NCBI RefSeq assembly: GCF_900156455.1
Contig: NZ_FTNQ01000002.1
Span: forward strand, 248,001-312,000
Source: Microbacterium sp. RURRCA19A
GTDB taxonomy: Bacteria; Actinomycetota; Actinomycetes; Actinomycetales; Microbacteriaceae
Reading direction: 5' to 3'
Length of the DNA: 64,000 nt
The notes under the pieces are model-generated. The model did not search any database, was not told where the DNA came from, and saw only the letters and a list, made by a program, of their open reading frames with translations. Below are positions 17,869 to 25,758 of the stretch, piece by piece (the stretch's first letter is position 1; every line of letters begins with the position of its first letter). The translations under genes were made by a program, and so were the position numbers.

Positions 17869-19205
17869 CAGCGCACCCCCTCGATTCCGGATGCCACGGC
17901 TTCCGGCGCGTCACCCGCGTCCGCCAGCACGGCGTCGATCTCGGCCGAGGGCACGGGCTGCGGGAGCACGGTGATCTCCTCGGTGGCGGTGGGCCCGGGA
18001 CCGAGCGCGGCGAGCAGAGTGACGCGCGGGATGACGCCGGTGAGGCGTCCCTCGGCATCCAGGACCGCCAGCGGCAGCGGCGACTCGACGGCGGGCACGA
18101 ACAGGTTCATGAGCACCTCGTCCTCGCGGACGCTGTGCGGCACGGGCTTCAGCCGCCCGAGCAGCGAGCTCTCCCCCGCGCGGACGAGCTTCACGGCATC
18201 CCGGTCGGTGACGATCCCGAGGAGCTTGCGGTCGCGATCGGTGACGTACACGGCCGACATGTAGGCGTCGCGCATCTGGCGGAGGGCCGTGCGCGGGCCC
18301 GCGCCGGCATCCACGCGGGGGCGGGGACGTTCCATGACGTTCGCCGCCGTGAGCACCCGGGCGCGGTCGACGTCCTGCACGAACTGCTCGACGTAGTCGT
18401 TCGCGGGGTCGGTGAGGATGTCCTCCGGCGTTCCGATCTGGACGATACGGCCGTCGCGCATGACCGCGATGCGGTCACCGAGGAACATCGCCTCGTTGAG
18501 GTCGTGGGTGATGAACACGATCGTCTTCTTCAGCGTCCGCTGCAGTTCGAGCAGCTGCTCCTGCATTTCGCGGCGGATGAGCGGATCGAGCGCACTGAAC
18601 GCCTCGTCCATGAGCAGGATGTCGGTGTCGGCGGCGAGGGCGCGGGCGATGCCGACGCGCTGCTGCATACCGCCGGAGAGGGCCGAGGGGAGCTTGTCGC
18701 CCCACCCCTCGAGGCCCACCAGGGCGAGGATCTCGTCCGCCTTCGCGAGGCGTTCGGCCTTGCCGACGCCGCGGATCTCGAGCGGGTACGCCACGTTCGC
18801 GGCAACCGTGCGGTGCGGCAGGAGGGCGAAGTGCTGGAACACCATCGCGATGCGCTCGCGGCGCAGGCTCCGCAGCCGCGCGGTGCTCACACCCGTGAGC
18901 GGGTCGCCCTGCACCTCGACGGTGCCGGCCGTGGCGTCGTGCAGGCCGTTGAGCATGCGGATGATGGTGGACTTGCCGGAGCCGGAGAGGCCCATGATGA
19001 CGAAGATCTCGCCGGGTTCGACGTCGAAGCTCGCGTCGATGACGGCGGCGGTTCCGGCGTCGCCGAGCTGGTCGCGCCGGGCACCGGCGCGGAGCTTCTC
19101 GACGGCGGACTGCGGGGAGCGGCCGAAGACCTTGAAGAGGTTCCTGGCCGCGATGGCATGCGGAGTGGTCACTGTGTGCACCTGCGCGGCCTCGGGTGGC
19201 CGCAT
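17868..19205 (-). CDS. opuAA: Glycine betaine ABC transporter ATP-binding protein with CBS domains
   Basis: The 445-residue ATPase of the importer. It has Walker A GLSGSGKST (residues 72-80), the signature LSGGMQQR, Walker B ILLMDEAF and the switch His in FITHDLNEA. The C-terminal CBS pair (about 310-430) is the ionic-strength sensor known from OpuA systems, so transport is probably osmotically gated. First gene of the operon. The ATG at 19205 is used; its upstream ribosome site is weak, and the N-terminal ten residues are uncertain. Confidence 0.93.
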   Translation of the reverse strand: MRPPEAAQVHTVTTPHAIAARNLFKVFGRSPQSAVEKLRAGARRDQLGDAGTAAVIDASFDVEPGEIFVIMGLSGSGKSTIIRMLNGLHDATAGTVEVQGDPLTGVSTARLRSLRRERIAMVFQHFALLPHRTVAANVAYPLEIRGVGKAERLAKADEILALVGLEGWGDKLPSALSGGMQQRVGIARALAADTDILLMDEAFSALDPLIRREMQEQLLELQRTLKKTIVFITHDLNEAMFLGDRIAVMRDGRIVQIGTPEDILTDPANDYVEQFVQDVDRARVLTAANVMERPRPRVDAGAGPRTALRQMRDAYMSAVYVTDRDRKLLGIVTDRDAVKLVRAGESSLLGRLKPVPHSVREDEVLMNLFVPAVESPLPLAVLDAEGRLTGVIPRVTLLAALGPGPTATEEITVLPQPVPSAEIDAVLADAGDAPEAVASGIEGVR

Positions 19206-19509
19206 CGGTCACGCCCGGGTGGCAGCCGCTCGGCGTTCACCGGGGGTGCGAACGCTCCGACGCCGGATGTCGGATCCGGGTCCTGGCCGCCGACCGTACG
19301 CTCGCGGCGCGACTCCCCCGAGCCGGCACCGGCGACCGCGGACTGGTCGGGTGGGCGGCCCGCTGGGGGCCTCCTCTACCGTTTCACGCTGATGGATCGG
19401 CTGGCAAACCGACCGCCGGCTTGCGTTTCCGGGACGACCGTGGCACACGCGGGCGCGTAGCGGATGAGGTGCGCGGTCCCGTCGCCCGGGGCACGCCCGG
19501 GCGTGTCGG
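19206..19509. other. Intergenic region upstream of the betaine importer
   Basis: 304 bases between the importer operon (leftward) and the chorismate mutase stop. No credible gene is seen. The minus strand has a TTGCCA about 190 nt before opuAA, but no well-spaced -10 box, so the promoter is not assigned. The segment near 19400-19440 is somewhat less GC-rich than its surroundings and is the likeliest promoter area. Confidence 0.4.
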
Positions 19510-19815
19510 TCAGTCGTCCGCGGGGGCGCCGGCGGCCGACCGGTGGTGACGGATGACCTCGGCGACGACGAAGTTGAACCACTTCTCCGCGAACTCCGGA
19601 TCGAGGTCGGCCTCGGCGGCCAGACGCTTCAACCGGGCGATCTGCTGCTCTTCACGAGAGGGGTCGGATGCCGGCATCCCGTGCTGCGCCTTGAGCACAC
19701 CGACCTGCTTGGTGCAGCGGAATCGCTCGGCGAGCAGGAAGATGAGCGCGGCGTCGATGTTGTCGATGCTGCCGCGCAGGCCCTGCAGGATCGTCGTGGG
19801 GTCGGCGTCGGTCAT
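19510..19815 (-). CDS. Chorismate mutase (AroQ type)
   Basis: A 101-residue all-helical chorismate mutase converting chorismate to prephenate, for Phe and Tyr synthesis. The pattern LRGSIDNIDAALIFLLAERF, then KQVGVLKAQHGMPASDPSREEQQIARLK, then FAEKWFNFVVAEVIRHH matches the AroQ family with its Arg, Lys and Glu active-site set. The ATG at 19815 has GGAGG 4 nt upstream. A TAGGGT box lies 16 nt before the start. It is divergent from the AI-2E-family gene. Confidence 0.92.
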   Translation of the reverse strand: MTDADPTTILQGLRGSIDNIDAALIFLLAERFRCTKQVGVLKAQHGMPASDPSREEQQIARLKRLAAEADLDPEFAEKWFNFVVAEVIRHHRSAAGAPADD

Positions 19816-19868
19816 GGGTCCTCCGGACCCGACCCTATCGCGCACCCGCGGTCCGCCGCGGCGAGCCC

Positions 19869-19874
19869 TACAGT
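19869..19874 (+). promoter_or_regulatory. -10 box of the AI-2E-family transporter gene
   Basis: TACAGT, 6 nt before the ATG at 19881. Leaderless arrangement. Confidence 0.45.
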
Positions 19875-19880
19875 GTGACC

Positions 19881-21005
19881 ATGAGCCGATCGTCGCACCC
19901 CGATCCTTCCGCCGAGGGCGCCAACGCCGGGGAGGTCACCTCGCGCGACCGGCCCGTGTGGTCGGCGATCGCGCGGCCCTACGCCGCGGGCTTCTTCCTC
20001 ACCCTGGGCGGGCTCACAGCGCTGCTCCTCGGCCTGTCGCTGTCGAACCTCTCCACGGTCCTCATCTACATCGCGATCGCCCTGTTCATCGCGCTCGCGC
20101 TCGATCCGCTCGTGCGGAGTCTGGTGCGCCGCGGCATCTCGCGGGCGTGGGCCATCGTCATCGTGTTCGGCGGACTCGCGGTCATCCTCGCCGCCGCCCT
20201 GTGGCTTCTGATCCCGCCGGTGGTGCGCCAGATCTCGCAGTTCATCGAGGACGTCCCGACCTTCGTCTCGGACCTCCGCACCAGCGATTTCGTGCTGTGG
20301 ATCGAGTCGAACTTCGGCGACAGCGTGGGCGACATCTTCAACGAGGTGCAGAAGTTCTTCACGAACCCGGCGAACCTCACCGCCATCGGCGGCGGTCTGC
20401 TGCAGGCCGGCGTGACCATCGCCACCGGCATCTCCGGCGCGATCATCGTGCTCGTGCTGAGCCTGTACTTCCTGGCATCCCTCCCGTCGATGAAGAACTC
20501 GCTCGTGCGCCTCAGCCCGGCGCGCAACCGCGAGACGGTGTCGGAGATGACGGGCCAGATCACCGACTCGGTCGGTGGCTACCTGTCGGGCATGGTCGTG
20601 CTGGCGCTGATCAACGCGGTGTTCGCCTTCATCGTGCTGACGATCGTCGGGCAGCCTTTCGCGGCGCTGCTGGCGGCCTTCGCGTTCGGGATCACCCTCA
20701 TCCCGCTCGTCGGGTCGGTGCTCTTCTGGGGCACCGCCACGGTGTTCACACTCATCGTGAATCCGACGGCCGGACTGATCTTCGCCGTGGTCTACCTCGT
20801 GTACATGCAGGTCGAGGCATATGTGCTGACGCCGCGCGTGATGAGCCGGACCATCTCGGTCCCGGGATCGCTCGTCGTCATCGGCGCGCTCGTCGGCGGC
20901 ACGCTGCTCGGGCTGCTCGGCGCCCTGGTCGCGATCCCGGTCACCGCCTCGCTGCTGCTGATCGTCAAGCAGATCATCATTCCGCGCCAGGACGCGAAGA
21001 AGTAG
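19881..21005 (+). CDS. AI-2E family transporter
   Basis: A 374-residue polytopic membrane protein of the AI-2E (TqsA/YdbI-like, formerly UPF0118) family. Seven or eight helices are visible: three near the N-terminus (about 35-110), then an external amphipathic segment (115-170), then four or five helices to the C-terminus. The family motif PLVGSVLFWG (about 275-285) and the tract VYLVYMQVEAYVLTPRVM are present. Family roles include signal export and Na+/H+ exchange; the substrate here is not known. The ATG at 19881 is preferred to the GTG two codons earlier. Confidence 0.9.
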   Translation: MSRSSHPDPSAEGANAGEVTSRDRPVWSAIARPYAAGFFLTLGGLTALLLGLSLSNLSTVLIYIAIALFIALALDPLVRSLVRRGISRAWAIVIVFGGLAVILAAALWLLIPPVVRQISQFIEDVPTFVSDLRTSDFVLWIESNFGDSVGDIFNEVQKFFTNPANLTAIGGGLLQAGVTIATGISGAIIVLVLSLYFLASLPSMKNSLVRLSPARNRETVSEMTGQITDSVGGYLSGMVVLALINAVFAFIVLTIVGQPFAALLAAFAFGITLIPLVGSVLFWGTATVFTLIVNPTAGLIFAVVYLVYMQVEAYVLTPRVMSRTISVPGSLVVIGALVGGTLLGLLGALVAIPVTASLLLIVKQIIIPRQDAKK

Positions 21006-21065
21006 CGCTCAGCGCCGAGCGCCTCGAGTTCTCCACAGAGGCCCGAGCCCCTCCTCACCCGCTCG

Positions 21066-21071
21066 TAGACT
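21066..21071 (+). promoter_or_regulatory. -10 box of the NYN gene
   Basis: TAGACT, 7 nt before the ATG at 21079; no ribosome site, so leaderless. Confidence 0.45.
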
Positions 21072-21078
21072 GCGCCGC

Positions 21079-21594
21079 ATGCGAGAACCCGCGCGTCCGA
21101 CCGCCATCGTCTACGTCGACGGGTTCAATCTCTATCGGCGCTGCCTCGAGCAGTACCCGGAGGCGAAAAGGCTCATGCCGAAGCATCCCGCCGAATTCGA
21201 TGCCGACGGCTCCCTCGTTCGTGTCTCGGTGAGGAAGACCGAGGAGAAGGGATCGGACGTCAACCTCGCCGTTCGAATGCTGCTCGACGCTCACCGAGGT
21301 GAGGCCGACCTGTACTGCCTCCTGACCAACGACTCCGACCAGGTGACGACGATCCGCACGCTTCAGGCGGAAGTGGGCGTCTCGGTCGGCTGGATCAGCC
21401 CGATGCCGACTCTGCGTCAAAGCAAAGCGTTGAAGCAGACCGGGCCCGCGCTGGTCTGCTGTGTAACCCCCGAAGCTCTGATGGCGAGCCAACTGCCCGA
21501 AGAGGTCCGATCTGGGCGGCAGACCCTCCGTCGGCCCGAGCGATGGCGGCCGAAAACCGAAAGCCCCGCCGGAGCGGGGCTTTCTAACCGGTAG
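21079..21594 (+). CDS. NYN domain (PIN-like nuclease) protein, internally shortened
   Basis: A 171-residue protein. The N-terminus IVYVDGFNLY carries the first catalytic Asp of NYN/LabA nucleases. KTEEKGSDVNLAVRMLL and LLTNDSDQ supply the other acidic residues. The C-terminal pattern LMASQLPEEV...RPERW is family-like. As recalled, full-length relatives are about 220-240 residues, with a long helical middle between the first motif and the KTEEKGSDVN block; most of it is absent here. The last 15 residues run through a terminator hairpin. Base composition is less GC-rich than the neighbours (AAG/AGG, CAA and TTG codons), suggesting acquisition. It may be a decayed or minimal RNase. Confidence 0.75.
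   Translation: MREPARPTAIVYVDGFNLYRRCLEQYPEAKRLMPKHPAEFDADGSLVRVSVRKTEEKGSDVNLAVRMLLDAHRGEADLYCLLTNDSDQVTTIRTLQAEVGVSVGWISPMPTLRQSKALKQTGPALVCCVTPEALMASQLPEEVRSGRQTLRRPERWRPKTESPAGAGLSNR
21560..21583 (+). terminator. Rho-independent terminator overlapping the NYN gene end
   Basis: AAAGCCCCGC and GCGGGGCTTT form a perfect 10-bp stem around CGGA, followed by CTAACC. It lies inside the last codons of the NYN reading frame. The 136-nt gap after the gene holds nothing further recognisable. Confidence 0.75.
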
Positions 21595-21730
21595 CCGAAG
21601 CGTCCGGGGGTGTCGCGTCAGTTTAGCAGCGCGACGCCGCAGCCGTCACTGCATTCACCAACTGCAGGGCCGCCCAAGGACGCGCCACGTAGTCAGCAGA
21701 TGCGTCGGTGAGAGCCCCCGCACCGCCCCT

Positions 21731-24700
21731 CTACCGGCGATCCCGACGGGGGCGACGCGCCACCACCGTGCCGACGAAGAGCAGGACGACGGCGAGCGCG
21801 AGCGCGGAGAGCGGCCACACCGTGCCGGTGCGAGCAAGCGTCGCGGACCCCGTGACTCCGGCCGTCGTCGATCCGTCGACCGACGCGTTCGCCCCGGAGG
21901 AGGACGGCGAGGGAGTCGGCGTCGGAGTCGGCGTCGGGTCGACCGGTCCGGTCGTGCCCGTGTCGACCGTGACGGTCTGCGCGTCGGAGGTGTTTCCGGC
22001 GAGATCGGTCGCCCGCAGCACGACGGGAACCGTTCCTCCGCCCGAGGCGAGCGTCACCTGCCCATCGACCACGGCGATCCAGGTGCCGTCGACTCGGCGC
22101 TCGACCGTGCCGACACCCGACAGGGCATCCGAGGCGGTGACCTCGACCACGTGCTCCGAGGCCTCGTGCGTCACGGCCGTCGTCAGCGTCGGCGCGACGC
22201 CGTCGATCTTCACCGTCAGCGCGACGCGCGACGACACGTTGCCCGCGGCGTCGACCGCCTCGGCCTCGACGAGGTGCGTGCCGTCACCGGTGACCCGGAA
22301 GTCGTCGGTCAGTGCAGCCCACGCGCCACCGTCCACGCGCACGCGCACGGTCGGAGAGGGATCGGTGTCGTCGGTGACGGTCGCGGTGACCGGCACCGCG
22401 TCGCGGTACCAGCCCGAGGCGGGGACGGGCGATGCCGCCGGGAACTCCAGCGTCGGCGCCGTGGTGTCGACCGGCGGCTGATCTGCGGCGGCCCACACCT
22501 CGAACTCCGAGATGGCGGCCGACCCCTGACCCTCGGCGGCGCCCCACGACTGCATCAGCGCGCGCACCGCCGTGGTCTCGACCGCGGTGAAGTGCACCTC
22601 GTTCGCGGCATCCGACGACCGGCCGTACGTGTCCGAGGTCGCGACGTCCTCCCACGCGCCCGCGTCGTCGCGGTACTGCAGCACCCACGACCGTGGAGGG
22701 ATCAGTCCGGCATCGGCCTCGTCGGCCGCGTCGCGCGCGAACAGCACGCTCGCACGGTCCACCGTCACCGGGCGATCCCAGGTCAGCTGCACCCACTGCT
22801 CGCCGACGCGCGGCCAGGTACCCCACGCGCTGCCCGTGACGCTGCCGTCGTTCACGCCGCCGACGGGCGCCCAGCCGGAGGCCGACGATGCCGTCGGGGT
22901 CGCGTACAGCGCGATGTTGCCGGTCAGCGGCGCATCGGGCGACCGTGGAACGGTCACCGCGGTCGCGGTCGAGACGTTGCCCGCGGCGTCCGTCGCGCGC
23001 ACGTACATCACGTGCCGCTCCAGATCGGGCGCCGCGACGGCCGCCGTGTACGGCTTCCACGTGAGCGGGTCGTCCAGCGCGTACTCCATGCCGACCAGGC
23101 CCGAGCCGGCATCCGTCGCGGTCGCCGAGACCGACCGGGCGCCCGCGTCCAGCGTCGCCGTGACCGAAGGAGCGGTGGCGTCGATGCGGAAGGATGCCGT
23201 CGCCTCGGTCGAGACGTTGCCGGCGGCGTCCGTGGCGCGGGCGGTGACCGTGTGCGAGCCGTCCTCACGCACCAGGGTGTCGACGCGGCGCACGTCGGGA
23301 GTCGTCGTGGCCGCCGCGCCGTCCACCGCCACCGAGAGGGCGACGCGCACGTCGCGGTCGTCGGTCGCATCGGCACGCGCGGTCACCGGTCCGACGAACC
23401 ATCCGTCGGCGCCCTGCGGGCCGCGCGCCTCGAGCGACACCTCGGGGGCCGTGGCATCCGCCGTCTGCCCGAGCACCTCGAGTTCGGAGACGCCGACGGC
23501 GGCGTTCGTGGTGCCGTCGGATTGCGCGTCGAGCACGGCACGGATGCCGGTGGTCGTCACGGGCGTGAACGACACGCGGCTGGGTGCCGACGCCTCGACC
23601 GGGTAGCCGCCGGCTCCCGCGACCTCGGTCCAGACGCCGTCGACGAGCGTCTCGACGTGCCACGAGGCCGGCACGGCGATGCCGTCGCCCGCGCCCGAGG
23701 CTCCCGCCACGTCGCTCCAGAAGTGCGCCGTGACCGCGTCGACGGTGACGGGCGTCTCCCACGTGTAGCCGACGTTCCGGCTCGCGGGGCGCACGCCGTC
23801 CCACGTGGCCCACGTCTGCGACGCCGACCCGCCCTGGTAGACGATGGTCCCGTCGTTGATCGAGGCGAGCGAGTTCCAGCCGGCGGTGAAGTCGGCGACC
23901 GGTGTGCCGGTCTTCGCCAGGTTGGTGCGCCAGGCGTCCGCGCCGATCACCGTGACGGTGGCCTGCACGCGACCGGCGGCGTATCCCTGTGCCGTTCCGC
24001 TCACCGTGAAGGTGCCGGGCGCCGCGTAGGAGGCCGGGTCGACGGCATCCCAGGTCACGGGCGCGGCCACGCGGTCGTCGCCGTACGCGAGCGCCACGGT
24101 GTCGGGGAGCTCGGGAACCTCTCCGACGAGCGTGCTGGTGGCGGCCGGTTCCACATCGGTCGGAGCGACGGCACCCGCGGTCCACTCCTCCACCGCGAGG
24201 GCCGAGTAGCTCGACGACGCCCCGGTGCCCGGGGAGGCGTTCAGCGTCGCCCGCAGCCGGGTCGTGGTCACGGGCGTGAACGACACCTCGTGCAGCTCGC
24301 GCGTCGAGGTCGGATACCCGCTCGGGTTCTCGACGTCGTTCCAGCGGCCGCCCGCCCAGTACTGCAGCTTCCACGACGACGGGGCCGAGACGCCGTCGCC
24401 GCTGCCCGGCTCGCGGTCGCTCCAGAACTGGATCGACGAGCGGTCGAGGCGCACGGGTTCGGGCCAGTCGTACTGGATCCACTGGGAGGCCGGTCGGTCG
24501 GCGCCGTAGGAGCCCCACATGTCCGGCGGAAGCGGGTTCGGGCGCACGATGCCGTCGTTCAGCGCCGCCTTCCAATACTGCACGGGCACAGGTTCGTTCG
24601 ACGCCGAGACCGTGGCCCACGGAGCCACGTTCGCCGAGGGGGTCGTTCTGATGTCGTGCGCCGGGGTGGTGACCACGGGCTTCATGCGCGCCGGGGTCAC

Positions 24701-25690
24701 GGAGTCGTCCCACTGCACCTCGTCCACGGCCACCGAGCGCCGAAAGTGGTTCCCGCCGACGGCATCCGCCGTGTGATACGCCATGTACCAGGCGCCGTGG
24801 TACTCGGTGATGGCGGGGTGGCTGGTGGTCGACGAGATGGGCGCGAGCACCCGGCCCTGCGAGGTCCACGGACCCATCGGGGTCGGCGCGGTCGAGTAGG
24901 CGATGCACGCGTGGTAGACCGCGGGGGTGCACCAGCTGTCGGGCCCGGCCGTGTTGGCGGCGTAGGCGAGGTAGTAGGTGCCCTTCCGCTCGAACAGCCA
25001 CGCGGCCTCGAAGAAGCCGTCGACCCCGCTGCGGAACTCGGTGGGGGTGCCGATCATCGTCTTCATGTCGGATGCCAGCTCGACACCGAGCAGGCGACCG
25101 AAGCTGCCCCAGTACATCCACACGCGGCCGTCGTCGGTGACGTAGACGGTGGGATCGATGTTGTGGGCGTTGTTGCCCAGGATCTTCTGCGACACGATCG
25201 GACCGCCGGCGTAGTCCTTCCACGGGCCCAGCGGGGTGTCGGAGACCGCGACGCCGATGCCGAACGGATCGGGCGAACTGCTGCCGGCCTCGTGCACGGG
25301 CACGTACCAGTAGTAGCGGCCGTCGCCGCCCTGCACGACCTGACCGGCGTAGGCGCGGCCCGGCGTCGCCCAGGAGAAGACCTGCTCGGGGCGCATGAGC
25401 GACGGGTGGTGCTCCCAGGAGCCGCCCTGGACGTCGGTGGTCGAGAACGCCTGCCATTCGTTCATGACGAAGTCGTTCGTCGTCGCGTCGGCCTCGTCAC
25501 GGCCCGCGTAGACGTACAGCGTGTCGTCGGCGACGAGGGTGGCCGGATCGGCGGAGTACACCGACCCGTCGCCGATCAGGGGGTTGGGGAGGGCAGCGGC
25601 GGGGCTCGCCGGCGTCAGCGCCAGCACTCCTCCCACGAGGCCCAGGACGGTCGCGGCGGCCCACAGGCGCCGCGGGGCAGGACGGATCAC
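21731..25690 (-). CDS. Secreted, sortase-anchored GH43 family glycosidase with discoidin and Ig-like domains
   Basis: A 1319-residue surface enzyme. It has a signal peptide (about 1-33, ending PAAA), then a GH43 five-bladed propeller (about 36-345) with the expected triad Asp48 (YSADPAT), Asp179 (HNIDPTV) and Glu228 (GFFEAAW). Several F5/8-type C (discoidin) modules follow, alternating with a Big_4 Ig-like domain and OmpL47-like DDxD...DAAGN modules. The C-terminus has LARTG, a hydrophobic helix and RRPRRDRR, a cell-wall sorting signal. GH43 enzymes cleave arabinofuranosyl or xylosyl linkages; context favours arabinose. The GTG at 25690 has AAGGAG 6 nt upstream. It follows the GH121-like gene by 68 nt. 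Confidence 0.88.
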   Translation of the reverse strand: MIRPAPRRLWAAATVLGLVGGVLALTPASPAAALPNPLIGDGSVYSADPATLVADDTLYVYAGRDEADATTNDFVMNEWQAFSTTDVQGGSWEHHPSLMRPEQVFSWATPGRAYAGQVVQGGDGRYYWYVPVHEAGSSSPDPFGIGVAVSDTPLGPWKDYAGGPIVSQKILGNNAHNIDPTVYVTDDGRVWMYWGSFGRLLGVELASDMKTMIGTPTEFRSGVDGFFEAAWLFERKGTYYLAYAANTAGPDSWCTPAVYHACIAYSTAPTPMGPWTSQGRVLAPISSTTSHPAITEYHGAWYMAYHTADAVGGNHFRRSVAVDEVQWDDSVTPARMKPVVTTPAHDIRTTPSANVAPWATVSASNEPVPVQYWKAALNDGIVRPNPLPPDMWGSYGADRPASQWIQYDWPEPVRLDRSSIQFWSDREPGSGDGVSAPSSWKLQYWAGGRWNDVENPSGYPTSTRELHEVSFTPVTTTRLRATLNASPGTGASSSYSALAVEEWTAGAVAPTDVEPAATSTLVGEVPELPDTVALAYGDDRVAAPVTWDAVDPASYAAPGTFTVSGTAQGYAAGRVQATVTVIGADAWRTNLAKTGTPVADFTAGWNSLASINDGTIVYQGGSASQTWATWDGVRPASRNVGYTWETPVTVDAVTAHFWSDVAGASGAGDGIAVPASWHVETLVDGVWTEVAGAGGYPVEASAPSRVSFTPVTTTGIRAVLDAQSDGTTNAAVGVSELEVLGQTADATAPEVSLEARGPQGADGWFVGPVTARADATDDRDVRVALSVAVDGAAATTTPDVRRVDTLVREDGSHTVTARATDAAGNVSTEATASFRIDATAPSVTATLDAGARSVSATATDAGSGLVGMEYALDDPLTWKPYTAAVAAPDLERHVMYVRATDAAGNVSTATAVTVPRSPDAPLTGNIALYATPTASSASGWAPVGGVNDGSVTGSAWGTWPRVGEQWVQLTWDRPVTVDRASVLFARDAADEADAGLIPPRSWVLQYRDDAGAWEDVATSDTYGRSSDAANEVHFTAVETTAVRALMQSWGAAEGQGSAAISEFEVWAAADQPPVDTTAPTLEFPAASPVPASGWYRDAVPVTATVTDDTDPSPTVRVRVDGGAWAALTDDFRVTGDGTHLVEAEAVDAAGNVSSRVALTVKIDGVAPTLTTAVTHEASEHVVEVTASDALSGVGTVERRVDGTWIAVVDGQVTLASGGGTVPVVLRATDLAGNTSDAQTVTVDTGTTGPVDPTPTPTPTPSPSSSGANASVDGSTTAGVTGSATLARTGTVWPLSALALAVVLLFVGTVVARRPRRDRR

Positions 25691-25723
25691 GGTGGTCTCC
25701 TTCGACCGGGGGGACGTGCGGAA

Positions 25724-25752
25724 GGGGCCGGGGGCGAAACGCCCCCGGCCCC
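25724..25752. terminator. Strong hairpin between the GH121-like and GH43 genes
   Basis: A perfect 12-bp GC stem (GGGGCCGGGGGC with GCCCCCGGCCCC) around a 5-nt loop, starting 6 nt after the upstream stop. With no T tract it is probably a leaky terminator or an mRNA-stabilising structure that sets the two genes' relative expression. Confidence 0.6.
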
Positions 25753-25758
25753 GGTTCG

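Noticed and set aside
18305..18500. A second, separate CBS-domain gene after the betaine ATPase
   Set aside because: The frame is continuous with the ATPase, and the C-terminal CBS pair is normal for this OpuA-type protein.
21595..21730. Possible tRNA or attachment site next to the atypical NYN gene
   Set aside because: I could not fold a cloverleaf or find a T-loop, and no integrase or direct repeat is nearby.
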